NCBI GenBank assembly: GCA_964541485.1
Contig: CAZIQL010000103.1
Coordinates: forward strand, 1 to 5,324
DNA: 5,324 nucleotides
Source of the DNA: SIG299 sp964541485
GTDB taxonomy: Bacteria > Bacillota > Clostridia > Lachnospirales > Lachnospiraceae
Direction of reading: 5' to 3'
Shown here: positions 5,054-5,324 of the stretch, in pieces
Layout: every line of letters begins with the position of its first letter
Numbering within the stretch: the stretch's first letter is position 1
The notes under the pieces: generated by a model
Told to the model about the DNA's origin: nothing
The model's input: only the letters and a program-made list of their open reading frames with translations
The model's database searches: none
Made by a program: the position numbers and the translations under genes

Positions 5054-5324
5054 TTACAAGCCGCCATACAGCATCCAGATATAGATATATGCCGGGATGA
5101 TGGCGGCAAGTGTAAACGGAATGCCGATTTTAAAGAAGTCGGCATTCTTTACGGTGTAACCTTCCTTACGTAAAATACCGATACCGGCAATGTTTGCGGA
5201 AGCGCCGATCGGAGTACAGTTACCGCCGAGGGTGGCCCCGGACAACAGACCGAAATATAAAACCGTTGGGTCAATGTTTAATGCAGCGGCCATGCCGCCG
5301 ATAACCGGAATCATGGTAGCAACG
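5054..5324 (-). CDS. ArsB/NhaD-type (IT superfamily) permease, C-terminal fragment
   Basis: The last 89 codons of a membrane transporter are visible; the gene enters from the right edge and stops at 5056-5054. The fragment has a hydrophobic segment with MIPVIGGMA, then LLSGATLGGNCTPIGASANI, then a polar KEGY stretch, FFKIGIPF and a final transmembrane helix ending in YGGL. The GGN-x-T-x-IGASAN motif followed by the KEGY and F-x-KIG-x-PF pattern is the typical end of ArsB/NhaD/P-protein and related SLC13-like permeases. Family members move arsenite, sodium or organic anions, and the ion cannot be told from this end alone. The methionine at 5314-5312 is internal because the frame is open upstream to the window edge. 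The gene converges on the antiporter gene, with about 78 bp between their stops and a shared terminator region. Confidence 0.8.
   Translation of the reverse strand, partial: VATMIPVIGGMAAALNIDPTVLYFGLLSGATLGGNCTPIGASANIAGIGILRKEGYTVKNADFFKIGIPFTLAAIIPAYIYIWMLYGGL

Noticed and set aside
5045..5058. Catabolite-responsive-element-like sequence TGAAAACCGTTACA
   Set aside because: It lacks the central CG and overlaps the stop codon of the permease, away from any promoter.

Overview
The window looks like chromosomal DNA of a low-to-moderate GC Gram-positive anaerobe, most likely a clostridial gut or rumen bacterium of the Lachnospiraceae type. This is inferred from the strong GGAGG ribosome binding sites, the sigma-A promoters, the U-tailed intrinsic terminators, the cell-surface glycosidases with Pro/Thr-rich linkers, and a GH94 phosphorylase next to GH43 enzymes. 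No mobile element, tRNA, rRNA or CRISPR array was found.

Layout. (1) Bases 1-91, minus strand: the first 30 codons of a GH94 phosphorylase, most like cellobiose phosphorylase. (2) Bases 92-357: a divergent regulatory region with one promoter for each direction, a 10-bp palindrome and a 12-bp direct repeat. (3) Bases 358-3730, plus strand: two GH43 genes in an apparent operon. The first is a 732-aa secreted LamG/GH43 protein held by a C-terminal membrane helix. The second is a 366-aa GH43 lipoprotein held by an N-terminal lipid. A 14-bp stem-loop lies between them. (4) Bases 3738-3888: a near-consensus promoter, a yybP-ykoY (manganese) riboswitch aptamer and an overlapping intrinsic terminator. 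(5) Bases 4001-4975: a CaCA-family cation/proton or cation/sodium antiporter, followed by its own terminator. (6) Bases 5054-5324, minus strand: the C-terminal end of an ArsB/NhaD-type (IT superfamily) permease, convergent with the antiporter.

The left half reads as a plant-glycan module. Extracellular GH43 enzymes probably trim arabinose- or xylose-containing polymers at the cell surface, and a cytoplasmic phosphorylase handles an imported disaccharide. The right half is ion homeostasis. The most notable point is the manganese riboswitch in front of a CaCA exchanger whose ion-ligand positions differ from the characterised Na+/Ca2+ exchanger, which suggests a Mn2+ efflux role. The riboswitch terminator is also the first terminator downstream of the GH43 operon, so the two modules may be linked by read-through.
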